A DNA stretch of 64,000 nt from Oscillospiraceae bacterium (GTDB taxonomy: Bacteria > Bacillota_A > Clostridia > Oscillospirales > Ruminococcaceae): contig SFDQ01000001.1 in NCBI GenBank assembly GCA_004558145.1, positions 558,001 through 622,000 on the forward strand. The letters run 5' to 3'. This document shows positions 42,671-50,096 of the stretch, piece after piece. Every line of letters begins with the position of its first letter. The stretch's first letter is position 1. The position numbers were made by a program, and so were the translations under genes. Below the pieces are notes generated by a model. It was not told the DNA's origin. It ran no database searches and saw only the letters and a program-made list of their open reading frames with translations.

Positions 42671-43828
42671 TCACTGGACGGCAAAGCCGGACCAGACTTC
42701 CAGCACCGGGTCGTAGTAAAAGCCGAGGGTGGCATTGGAGGAAAAGAGCACCAGCACGCTGTCCGACAGGGTGACCACCTGCAGCTCCATGCCGTATTCG
42801 GCGTACTGCTGCTGGAGGCGCTGCTCCAGCTTGTGGGTGTCCTCCTCGCTGAGGGTGCCGGCGGCCAGCGCCGCCGGGTCGGGGGAGTTCTCCACCGGCC
42901 AGAGGGCGGTGTCCGGCCCGAGGCCCGCCGGCCATTGCAGAATAAAATCCTCCAGGCCCACCAGCTCCGTCATCGGCCCGCTGAGCCGGTCCAGCATCGT
43001 TTCCAGGGGCATCTGCGCGGCGCTTTGCAGCCGGCGCACCGCTTCATCGCTCAGCGCGCCGTCCGTCTGCGCCGGCGGGGAGACGGTTTCCCCGCCGGGG
43101 TCGGAGGGCACGTCGGCAGGGGCGGGGGTGGCCTCCATGATCTCGGAGGCGGCGGCATCGTCCAGCAGCCAGCCCGCCGCGCCGCACTGGAAATAAAGGT
43201 CCAGCAGCACCTGGCGGTAGGCCGCCTCCAGCTGGGCCTCGGTGGGGGTCTGGTCCGCCGGCTTCACCACAAAGCTCACCGCCATGCCGAAGGTCAGGGC
43301 GGGGTCGCTGCCGTTGCCATAGGCCATGTTCAGGACAAGGTTTTGGGCTTCGCCGCCGTCGGGCGGCCTCCAGAGCACCGGCAGGTCCCGCAGATACTGG
43401 CAGCTGGAGCGGGCGTCGGAATAGGATTCTATCACCACCGAGGAGGTCTCCATCTCCACCCCGCCGCCCAGCAGCGCATCGATGAGCGTCACCAGCATCT
43501 CGGCTGTGTAGGTGTCGCCCTCCATGGGGAACAGGGTGGGCGTCTGCCCGGCCTGCTCGGCGTAGAAGGTCCAGGGCCAGAAACTCACGTCGTCGGTGCG
43601 CTGGCCCACCGCGCTGTAAACCGGCAGGGCGGACTCCGTCTGCACCTGCCGCCGGGGGGCCAGCACCGCCTGCTCCAGCAGGAAGGTGGCCGCGGTGCCC
43701 GCCAGCAGAATGGCCGCGCCGGTGGCCAGCACCTGCCGCTGCACCCGGCGCGCCTTGTCCTTCTGCCGGGGGGCGCGGGCGGGGGCCGCTGTGCCCGCCG
43801 GGGGCCGGCGGATGCGCCGCCCGCTCAT
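42671..43828 (-). CDS. Tandem paralogue 3: membrane-anchored protein of unknown function
   Basis: 385 aa. Longer basic cytoplasmic N-terminus (about 30 residues), membrane helix at about 33-54, then TESALPVYSAVGQRTDDVSFWPW and the C-terminal VLVLFSSNATLGFYYDPVLEVWSGFAVQ. The middle diverges from the other two and contains a Pro/Ala insert (about 230-260). It overlaps the histidine kinase stop by 4 nt (ATGA), so it is translated with the kinase, which suggests it works with it. Confidence 0.75.
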   Translation of the reverse strand: MSGRRIRRPPAGTAAPARAPRQKDKARRVQRQVLATGAAILLAGTAATFLLEQAVLAPRRQVQTESALPVYSAVGQRTDDVSFWPWTFYAEQAGQTPTLFPMEGDTYTAEMLVTLIDALLGGGVEMETSSVVIESYSDARSSCQYLRDLPVLWRPPDGGEAQNLVLNMAYGNGSDPALTFGMAVSFVVKPADQTPTEAQLEAAYRQVLLDLYFQCGAAGWLLDDAAASEIMEATPAPADVPSDPGGETVSPPAQTDGALSDEAVRRLQSAAQMPLETMLDRLSGPMTELVGLEDFILQWPAGLGPDTALWPVENSPDPAALAAGTLSEEDTHKLEQRLQQQYAEYGMELQVVTLSDSVLVLFSSNATLGFYYDPVLEVWSGFAVQ

Positions 43829-45303
43829 GCTTCCGCCTCCTGCCCCGGCACGGGCGGGGCCGCCAGCGGAAAGCGCAGGGTGATGAGGGTGCCCTTGCCC
43901 ACCCGGCTGTCGATGGCGAAGGCCCCTTTATGGATGCGGCAGATCTCCTCGCAGAGCGCGAGGCCCAGCCCCGCGCCGCCGGCCTTGCGGCTGCGGGACT
44001 TGTCCACCATATAAAAGGGCTGGCGCACCTTTTCCAGCTCCTTTTCCGGGATGCCCTGACCGTAGTCCCGGATCATGATCTCGGCCTGGCCACCCTGGCG
44101 GTGGGCCAGCATCTGGATGCGGCTGCCCTCGGGGCTGGCCTTGCGGCCGTTGTCGATAAAGTTATAGAGCAGGGATTTGAAGAGCTCCCGGTCCATCATC
44201 AAAAACAGACCTTCCTCGCAGACGTGCTGCAAAGTGAGGCCGGAGCTGGCCAGCACCGGCTCCATGGCGGCGGCCACCTCCTTCATCACGTCCGCCAGGG
44301 GCTCCGAGGTGAACACAAGGTTCTGGCTGCCCACGTTGAGCAGCTCCATCAGCTTGCCGGAGAGCGAGCGCATGCGCTTTGTCTCCTCCACGATGATGCC
44401 GGCGTACTCCATCCGCTTTTTGTCGGTCACGTCCTTTTGCAGATACAAAAGGTCCGCGAAGCCCAGGATGCTGGTGAGGGGCGTTTTCATCTCGTGGGCC
44501 ATGTTGGCGATGAAGGCGCTGCGGTCCTCGGCGGCCTGTTCCAGCTGGGTGACCCGGCTTTCCACCGCCTCGGCCATGCGGTTCATGTCCTGGGCGAGGT
44601 CCGCCAGCTCGTCGGAGCCGGACAGGCGGATGCGCTCGGAATAGCTGCCCGCGGCGATGCGCCGCGACGCCCGGCTGAGCACGTTCAAGGGGCGCAGAAG
44701 GCCCCGCACCACCACCAGCAGCGCGCCGGCGGCGGCAAGGCTGCCGGTGGCGCTGAGGGCCAGGGCGGTGCCCGCCTGACGGCGCAGGATGCCCTCCACC
44801 TCCGACACGTCGAAGACGCAGAGCAGGCGGTAGTCCGTCTGCTCCAGCGAGAGGGGGGCGTTCAGCGCAAGATACAGCCGCCCGTCCTGCCGGAAGGTGC
44901 GGGAGTAGGTGAGGGCCGTGTCGGTGTAGTCGTCGCCCTGCAATGCGGCGGCGTCCATCAGCTCGTCAAAGGTGGCGCCGGCGATGGTGTTCCAGTCCTC
45001 GGTGCCCCGGCGCAAAAGGCGGCTTGTCACGAGATACTCGTCCGCCTCCTGCCTCGCCAGCACCGAGGCGGCGGCATCGTCCGCCTCCTCCGCCGAAAGG
45101 CGCACCTTGCCGCTTTGCAGCCGCTGGCTGACCACGCCGGTCTTGATGAGGCTGGCCAGCGACTGCTGCTGGGTGAGGGCGCGCTGATTTTCCCGCTCCC
45201 ACAGCGAGCTGCGGCTCGAAAGCAGAAAGAGCAGGCTCAAAAGGCTGGTGACCGCGACGGTCAGCGCCAGGGTGGACAGAAAAATTTTCTGCCAAAGTTT
45301 CAT
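43825..45303 (-). CDS. Sensor histidine kinase
   Basis: 492 aa. TM1 about residues 7-30, outer sensor about 31-175, TM2 about 177-199, HAMP about 200-255, HisKA with FIANMAHEMKTPLTSILGF (phospho-acceptor H270), then ATPase boxes NFIDNGRKAS (N), DYGQGIPEKELE (G1) and GGAGLGLALC (G2). It would phosphorylate the regulator encoded 3 nt upstream. The sensor segment has no recognised domain. The signal may be envelope stress or an antimicrobial peptide, but that is a guess. Confidence 0.92.
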   Translation of the reverse strand: MKLWQKIFLSTLALTVAVTSLLSLLFLLSSRSSLWERENQRALTQQQSLASLIKTGVVSQRLQSGKVRLSAEEADDAAASVLARQEADEYLVTSRLLRRGTEDWNTIAGATFDELMDAAALQGDDYTDTALTYSRTFRQDGRLYLALNAPLSLEQTDYRLLCVFDVSEVEGILRRQAGTALALSATGSLAAAGALLVVVRGLLRPLNVLSRASRRIAAGSYSERIRLSGSDELADLAQDMNRMAEAVESRVTQLEQAAEDRSAFIANMAHEMKTPLTSILGFADLLYLQKDVTDKKRMEYAGIIVEETKRMRSLSGKLMELLNVGSQNLVFTSEPLADVMKEVAAAMEPVLASSGLTLQHVCEEGLFLMMDRELFKSLLYNFIDNGRKASPEGSRIQMLAHRQGGQAEIMIRDYGQGIPEKELEKVRQPFYMVDKSRSRKAGGAGLGLALCEEICRIHKGAFAIDSRVGKGTLITLRFPLAAPPVPGQEAEA

Positions 45304-45306
45304 CTG

Positions 45307-45960
45307 TCAGCTCTCCAGTCGGTAGCCCACCCGGGGAAGGGTGACCAGTTTTTCCGAAAGATGCAGCTTCTGGCGAAGGCGCTGCACGTGGATGTCCACC
45401 GTGCGGCTCTCGCCCTCGAACTCATAGCCCCACACCAGGGCCAGCAGCTTTGCCCGGCTGAGGGCCAGGTCCCGGTTCTGCAAGAACACCCGCAGCAGCT
45501 CGAACTCCTTGGGCGAAAGGGCCACCGGCTCGCCCTTCAGGGTGACGGTGTGGCTGCCCAGGTCCTGGCGGATGTCGCCGTATTCCAGCACCTCCCGGCC
45601 CTTGCCCCGGCGGCGCAGGGCCACTTCCACCCGCGCCAGCAGTTCCAGCGCCTCGAAGGGCTTGGCGATGTAGTCCTCGGCCCCCAGATGCAGGCCCCGG
45701 ACTTTATCCGCCACCTGCTGCATGGCGGACAGAAAGATCACCGGCGTGCCCTGGCTGGCCACCCGCTCCATCACGGCGAAGCCGTCCAGGCCCGGCAGCA
45801 TCACGTCCAGCAGCACCAGGTCGAAGCCGCCCGCGAAGATGCGCTCCACCGCTTTTTCGCCGTCAGAGCAGATCTCGCTGGTGTAGCCCCCCAGCGACAG
45901 GGTGGCCTCGATCATCTGGGCGATATGCGCCTCATCCTCCACGATCAGGATGTGTGCCAT
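45307..45960 (-). CDS. OmpR-family response regulator
   Basis: 217 aa. Receiver domain with acidic pair ED (residues 8-9), phospho-Asp D52 in LLDVMLPG, and K100 in YIAKPF. The C-terminal winged helix (about 125-215) ends with SRTVDIHVQRLRQKLH and GYRLES. AAAAAGGAGG precedes the ATG. First gene of the operon regulator-kinase-three paralogues; its promoter carries the same box as the peptidase gene, so autoregulation is likely. Confidence 0.94.
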   Translation of the reverse strand: MAHILIVEDEAHIAQMIEATLSLGGYTSEICSDGEKAVERIFAGGFDLVLLDVMLPGLDGFAVMERVASQGTPVIFLSAMQQVADKVRGLHLGAEDYIAKPFEALELLARVEVALRRRGKGREVLEYGDIRQDLGSHTVTLKGEPVALSPKEFELLRVFLQNRDLALSRAKLLALVWGYEFEGESRTVDIHVQRLRQKLHLSEKLVTLPRVGYRLES

Positions 45961-46018
45961 GGCAAAGATTCCTCCTTTTTATGCAAAAGGGCCCCAGGCA
46001 GCGCCCGGGCCCCTTAAC

Positions 46019-46073
46019 AGTATGCCACACCCGCGCCCAAGGTGTCGACAACAAGTTGTATCGAAACTGTAAA
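46019..46073 (-). promoter_or_regulatory. Promoter of the two-component operon with shared regulator box
   Basis: Minus strand: TTTACAGTTTCGATAC (46073-46058), 33 nt, then CATACT (46024-46019). Box sequence and spacing are identical to the C39 peptidase promoter. A TCGACA 18 nt before the -10 may be a weak -35. The start of the mRNA would fold into a GC stem at 46015-45987. Confidence 0.7.
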
Positions 46074-46083
46074 TACCAACAGA

Positions 46084-46116
46084 AAACGGGCCGTTTTTTT
46101 GCAAAAACGGCCCGTT
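46084..46116 (-). terminator. Terminator of the nrd operon
   Basis: Minus-strand ACGGGCCGTTTTT / AAAAACGGCCCGT stem followed by TTCT, directly after the nrdG stop. Confidence 0.75.
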
Positions 46117-46123
46117 GGTCCTC

Positions 46124-46642
46124 TTATTCGTGCTCGCCCACCCAGCGCTCGCCCGCTTCCCACACGGGGGCGGCGGCGGCAAGGCTTGCCGGCACGTTCA
46201 GGATGCGCTGGTTGCGGCTGCCCCGAAAGCGCAGCTCCAGGCTGCACTCGGCCTGCAGGAAGGGCCCGTCGATGAGGGTGTCCAGCTCCCGCAGCAGGGC
46301 TTTCTGGGCCTCGGTGCCCGCCAGCAGCTGCTCGAAGGTGTAGCCGGTGTAGGCGGCCACCTCAAAGCCCGCGGCGCGGCAAAGGCGCACGAATTCCAGC
46401 ATTTCGTCCCCCGCCTGGGCGAAGGGCTCGCCGCCGGAGAGGGTGATCCCCTTGCACAGGGGGCTTCGTTTGGCCAGCGCCACCAGCTCTTCGGGGGTGC
46501 ATTCCTGCCCGCCCTCAAAGGCCCAGGTCTCGGGGTTATGGCACCCCGGGCAGTGGTGGGGGCAGCCCTGGAAGAACACGGTGAACCGCAGCCCCGGGCC
46601 GTCTACGATGCTGTCGGCCACACAGCCTGCAACTCTCAGCAT
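46124..46642 (-). CDS. nrdG: Anaerobic ribonucleotide reductase activating protein
   Basis: 172 aa. A radical-SAM activase: FFQGCPHHCPGCHNPETW carries the CX3CX2C iron-sulfur motif, and TLSGGEPFAQ the SAM-binding GGE motif. It abstracts a hydrogen to create the glycyl radical on NrdD. Its ATG overlaps the stop of the 48-aa glycyl-radical gene by one base (TAATG), so the activase and its presumed target peptide are translated together. Confidence 0.93.
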   Translation of the reverse strand: MLRVAGCVADSIVDGPGLRFTVFFQGCPHHCPGCHNPETWAFEGGQECTPEELVALAKRSPLCKGITLSGGEPFAQAGDEMLEFVRLCRAAGFEVAAYTGYTFEQLLAGTEAQKALLRELDTLIDGPFLQAECSLELRFRGSRNQRILNVPASLAAAAPVWEAGERWVGEHE

Positions 46643-46788
46643 TACAGGTGCTTCACCCGGTCGTGCTCTTCGGCCTTCTTGGCGTCGTTCCACTTGTCCA
46701 TGGTGCCCACCAGATAGCCGGTGATGCGGCGGATGCGCTCGAACTGGACGTCCTTGCCCACGACGGATTGTTTCTGCATTGCAGCCAT
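46642..46788 (-). CDS. Separate glycyl-radical domain of anaerobic ribonucleotide reductase
   Basis: 48 aa. Residues 17-48 (ERIRRITGYLVGT...DRVKHL) match the C-terminal end of ordinary NrdD proteins, where the motif RRxCGYLG carries the radical glycine (G681 in E. coli). Here that glycine would be G24. The large NrdD upstream ends before this motif. AAGGAGG stands before the ATG at 46788. The small size and different frame argue for a free-standing subunit that docks on NrdD. In-frame upstream codons lie before the ribosome binding site. Confidence 0.8.
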   Translation of the reverse strand: MAAMQKQSVVGKDVQFERIRRITGYLVGTMDKWNDAKKAEEHDRVKHL

Positions 46789-46838
46789 GATGTTTCCTCC
46801 TTGGACCTTTCCCGGTCTTGTCAAAAATCGTTATCGTT

Positions 46839-46844
46839 ATTATA
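46839..46844 (-). promoter_or_regulatory. Extended -10 before the glycyl-radical gene
   Basis: Minus-strand TGA-TATAAT about 51 nt upstream of the 48-aa gene, in the 123-nt gap after nrdD. It could give extra transcription of the small subunit and nrdG. No terminator is seen in the gap. Confidence 0.45.
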
Positions 46845-46911
46845 TCACGTTCGGCGGGCGGCGGCATGTTGCACCGGCAACACCGGGCGTTCGCCCCGCG
46901 TTTTCAAAAGT

Positions 46912-49197
46912 TCATTCGCACCCGCAGAAGGTGGGCACGCTGGGGTATTTCTTGCGAAGCTCGGCCAGCTTTTCGGGGCTGAGGGCCTCGCCGCTGCGGC
47001 GGCCGCACCGGGGGCACACATCGCCGATCACGCCCACATAGCCGCACACGGGGTCGCGGTCGACGGGGTGGTTGATGCTGCCGTAGCCCACGCCCGCGTC
47101 GTGCATGCAGCGCACCACGCTCTCGAAGGCCTCCAGGTTGTTGGCGGTGTCCCCGTCCAGCTCCACATAGCTGATGTGGCCGGCGTTGGTGAGGGCGTGA
47201 TAGGGCGCTTCCTTCTGGATCTTGTCGTAGGCAGAGATCTGGAACCACACGGGGATGTGGAAGCTGTTGGTGTAGTACTCGCGGTCGGTGACGCCGGGGA
47301 TGACGCCGAAGCGCTTCTTGTCCATCCGGGTGAAGCGGCCGGAAAGGCCCTCCGCCGGGGTGGCCAGCAGGGTGAAGTTCATCTTCATTTCCTGGCTCTT
47401 CTTGTCGCAGAAGTCGCGCATGTGCTTGACGATCTCCAGGCCCTTCTTCTGCATCTCCTCGCTCTCGCCGTGGTGGTGGCCGTAGAGGGCGGTGAGGGTC
47501 TCGGCCAGGCCGATGAAGCCGATGGAGAGGGTGCCGTGCTTCAGCACCTCGCGCACCTCGTCGGCGGGGCCCAGGTTGTCGCTGTCCAGCCAGACGCCCT
47601 GGCCCATCAGGAAGGGGTAGTTGTAGACCCGCTTGGCCGCCTGGATCTCGTAGCGGTCCAGCAGCTGCTGGGCCACCAGCTCCAGCATGGAGTCCAGCTT
47701 TTTGTAGAAGGCAGCCTCGTCGTGGTCGGCCAGGATGGCCAGACGGGGCAGGTTGATGGAGGTGAAGGACAGGTTGCCGCGGCTGTAGCTGATCTGGCGG
47801 TCAGGGTCGTAGACGTTGCCCATCACGCGGGTGCGGCAGCCCATGGTGGCCACCTCGGTCTCGGGATGGCCGGGCTTGTAGTACTGGAGGTTGAAGGGCG
47901 CGTCCAGGAAGACGTAGTTCGGGAACAGGCGCTTGGCGCTGACCTTCATGCTCAGCTTGAACAGGTCGTAGTTGGGGTCGCCCTCGTTGTAGTTGACCCC
48001 CTCCTTGACCTTGAAGATGTGGATGGGGAAGATGGGCGTTTCGCCGTGGCCCAGGCCCGCGTCCTCCGCCAGCAGGATGTTGCGGATGGCCATGCGGCCC
48101 TCGGGGGAGGTGTCGGTGCCGTAGTTGATGCTGCTGAAGGGGGTCTGCGCGCCGGCGCGGGAGTGCATGGTGTTCAGGTTGTGAACGAAGCCCTCCATGG
48201 CCTGGTAGGTGTCCCGGTCGGTCTGCTTGTAGGCCCGGCGGCGGGCGGTGGCCACGATGCGCTGCGCCTCCTCGGCGGAAAGGGCGCTGGTCTCTTCCAG
48301 GGCCTTCGCCACGATGGCGTCAAACTCGTCGGCCTTCACCTCGATGCGGGGCTGCATGCCCAGCTCGTCGGCGGCCTTGTTCACCGCCGCCTCGGTCAGG
48401 GCGCTCTCGTCCTCCGAGTTCAGCAGGTCCTCCACGCCCTCGGCCAGCTTTTTGCGGTAGAGCTTGGCAAAGCTCTTGCGGATACCCTCGGCCATGCCGT
48501 AGTCAAAGTTCGGGATGGACTGGCCGCCGTGCTGGTCGTTCTGGTTGGACTGGATGGCGATGGCCGCCAGCGCCGCGTAGCTGCCGATGCTGGCAGGCTC
48601 GCGCAGGAAGCCGTGGCCGGTGGAGAAACCGCCGTGGAACAGGCGCAGGATGTCGATCTGGGTGCAGGTGGTGGTGAGGGAATAGAAATCGAAATCGTGG
48701 ATGTGGATGTCGCCCTCGGAGTGGGCCTTGGCCTGCTCGGGGGTGAGCAGGTAGGCCGCGTTGTAGGCCTTGGCGCCGGCGGTGCCGATCTGCAGCATGC
48801 TGCCCATGGCGGTGTTGCCGTCGATGTTGGCGTTGTCGCGCTTCATGTCGCTGATGCGGGCGTCCACGTTGGTGATCTCGTCGATGGTCTTCATCAGGCT
48901 GGTGTTCGCCTCGCGGATGCGGGTGCGGTTGGCCCGGTACAGGATGTACTTCTTGGCCGCCTCGTCGTGGCCGCACTCCATCAGGCCGGTCTCCACCGCG
49001 TCCTGGATCTGCTCGATCTGGGGGGATTCCTCGCCGCAGTCCACCTCCAGGTGGCGGGCCACCTTGTTGGCCACGCGGGCCGCTTCCCGCGCGTCGCCCT
49101 CGCCGGCGGCCTCCAGGGCCTTGAGCACGGCGGCCGCGATCTTGCCCTCGTCGAACAAAACTACGCGGCCATCCCGCTTGATAACGCTTTTGATCAT
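46912..49197 (-). CDS. nrdD: Anaerobic ribonucleoside-triphosphate reductase, large part lacking the glycyl-radical segment
   Basis: 761 aa. An ATP-cone (about residues 1-95, IKRDGRVVLFDEGKIAAAV) precedes the ten-stranded barrel of class III reductases; TATCTQIDILRLF-like and NPFSS-type family segments (TPFSSINYGTD, GNLSFTSINLPRLAI) are present. The C-terminal zinc region has VCGYVG and CPRCG. The protein then ends in YPSVPTFCGCE instead of RRxCGYxG. So the radical glycine is missing from this polypeptide and is supplied, I infer, by the 48-aa gene downstream. It reduces NTPs to dNTPs without oxygen. Confidence 0.9.
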   Translation of the reverse strand: MIKSVIKRDGRVVLFDEGKIAAAVLKALEAAGEGDAREAARVANKVARHLEVDCGEESPQIEQIQDAVETGLMECGHDEAAKKYILYRANRTRIREANTSLMKTIDEITNVDARISDMKRDNANIDGNTAMGSMLQIGTAGAKAYNAAYLLTPEQAKAHSEGDIHIHDFDFYSLTTTCTQIDILRLFHGGFSTGHGFLREPASIGSYAALAAIAIQSNQNDQHGGQSIPNFDYGMAEGIRKSFAKLYRKKLAEGVEDLLNSEDESALTEAAVNKAADELGMQPRIEVKADEFDAIVAKALEETSALSAEEAQRIVATARRRAYKQTDRDTYQAMEGFVHNLNTMHSRAGAQTPFSSINYGTDTSPEGRMAIRNILLAEDAGLGHGETPIFPIHIFKVKEGVNYNEGDPNYDLFKLSMKVSAKRLFPNYVFLDAPFNLQYYKPGHPETEVATMGCRTRVMGNVYDPDRQISYSRGNLSFTSINLPRLAILADHDEAAFYKKLDSMLELVAQQLLDRYEIQAAKRVYNYPFLMGQGVWLDSDNLGPADEVREVLKHGTLSIGFIGLAETLTALYGHHHGESEEMQKKGLEIVKHMRDFCDKKSQEMKMNFTLLATPAEGLSGRFTRMDKKRFGVIPGVTDREYYTNSFHIPVWFQISAYDKIQKEAPYHALTNAGHISYVELDGDTANNLEAFESVVRCMHDAGVGYGSINHPVDRDPVCGYVGVIGDVCPRCGRRSGEALSPEKLAELRKKYPSVPTFCGCE

Positions 49198-49308
49198 GAT
49201 GCAAACTCCTCCTGACCCGGCTTCGCGCCTTGCTTTGCGCTGTGTCGGCCCCCCATGCGCGCCGTTTGGTCATTCTCTGTATTTTGGGGTGAAAACGCTA
49301 CTTAAAAC

Positions 49309-49338
49309 ATTATGACACCTACATATAGTGGCTGTCAA
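49309..49338 (-). promoter_or_regulatory. nrdD promoter with NrdR box
   Basis: Minus-strand TTGACA (49338-49333) and CATAAT (49314-49309), 18-nt spacer. The spacer is filled by CCACTATATGTAGGTG (49331-49316), close to the NrdR consensus ACACTATATATAGTGT. NrdR bound there would block the polymerase when dATP is high. I see only one box; most NrdR promoters have two. Confidence 0.75.
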
Positions 49339-49402
49339 TATGACCGGGCGCAAAATTAGCGCCAAGGTTTGGATGAATTTTTTGTGAGTTTTGCTTTTCG
49401 CG

Positions 49403-49431
49403 TTCAAAAGGGCGCGAAAACATGCTACAAT
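49403..49431 (+). promoter_or_regulatory. Promoter of the ygjP-like gene
   Basis: TTCAAA (49403-49408), 17 nt, TACAAT (49426-49431) with TGC before it; 82 nt upstream of the GTG start. Confidence 0.6.
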
Positions 49432-49512
49432 GGAAAGCGCACGGTGCGCCGAAACGGCGCACAATATCCTATTATACCCCCCTGCGGGGAAAAGAAAAGG
49501 GGGTCCGCCGCC

Positions 49513-50067
49513 GTGGAGCAAAAAGAATTTCGCAGCGCCGGCGGCGTGGACTACGCCCTCACCCGCAAGCGGGTGAAAAACCTGAATCTGCGCCTTGGGC
49601 CGGACGGCAGCGTGCGGGTGAGCGCCCCGCTGCGGGCCAGCGCCGCCTCGGTGGACGCCTTTGTGGCCGCCCACGCCGGGTGGGTGCAAAAGGCCCTGGC
49701 CCGGCAGAAGGCCGCCGAGGCCGCCCGGGCCGCAGCCCCCACGCCGAAGCCCGCCGACTGCCTGCCTCTGTTCCAGGCGGTGAGCGACGGGGTGTTCCCC
49801 CGGTTCGCGGGGGTGCTGGGGGGCCGGAAGCCCATTATAAAGGTGCGGGACATGCGCACCCGCTGGGGCAGCTGCCACCCCGCCAAGCGGCAGATCACCC
49901 TGGCGGCGCGGCTGGCGCTGCAGCCCCCCGAGGCCATTGAGTATGTGGTGGTGCACGAGTACTGCCACTTTGTGCACCCGGACCACCAGGCCGGGTTCTG
50001 GGCGCTGGTGGCAAGCATCCTGCCGGACTGGAAGGCCCGCCGGGCCCTTTTGCGAAACGCGCGCTGA
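49513..50067 (+). CDS. YgjP family M48-like metallopeptidase
   Basis: 184 aa from a GTG behind AAAGGGGG. MRTRWGSCHPAKRQITL and the zinc motif HEYCHFVHPDHQAGFW (HExxH plus a downstream Asp/His) define the YgjP/DUF45 group. Its cellular substrate is not established; the protein has no signal and should be cytoplasmic. The frame continues upstream of the promoter, so longer starts are rejected. The flippase gene follows after 29 nt. Confidence 0.85.
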   Translation: MEQKEFRSAGGVDYALTRKRVKNLNLRLGPDGSVRVSAPLRASAASVDAFVAAHAGWVQKALARQKAAEAARAAAPTPKPADCLPLFQAVSDGVFPRFAGVLGGRKPIIKVRDMRTRWGSCHPAKRQITLAARLALQPPEAIEYVVVHEYCHFVHPDHQAGFWALVASILPDWKARRALLRNAR

Positions 50068-50096
50068 GCGCACCATCCACGGAAAGGAAGATCCCT

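Noticed and set aside
45987..46015. Attenuator before the response regulator gene
   Set aside because: The stem is only 6 GC pairs plus AT pairs, and the T run is largely inside the stem, so termination is doubtful; it is more likely a 5'-end hairpin.
46648..49215. 855-aa frame antisense to nrdD
   Set aside because: Shadow of nrdD; low-complexity Val/Gly/His composition and no ribosome binding site.
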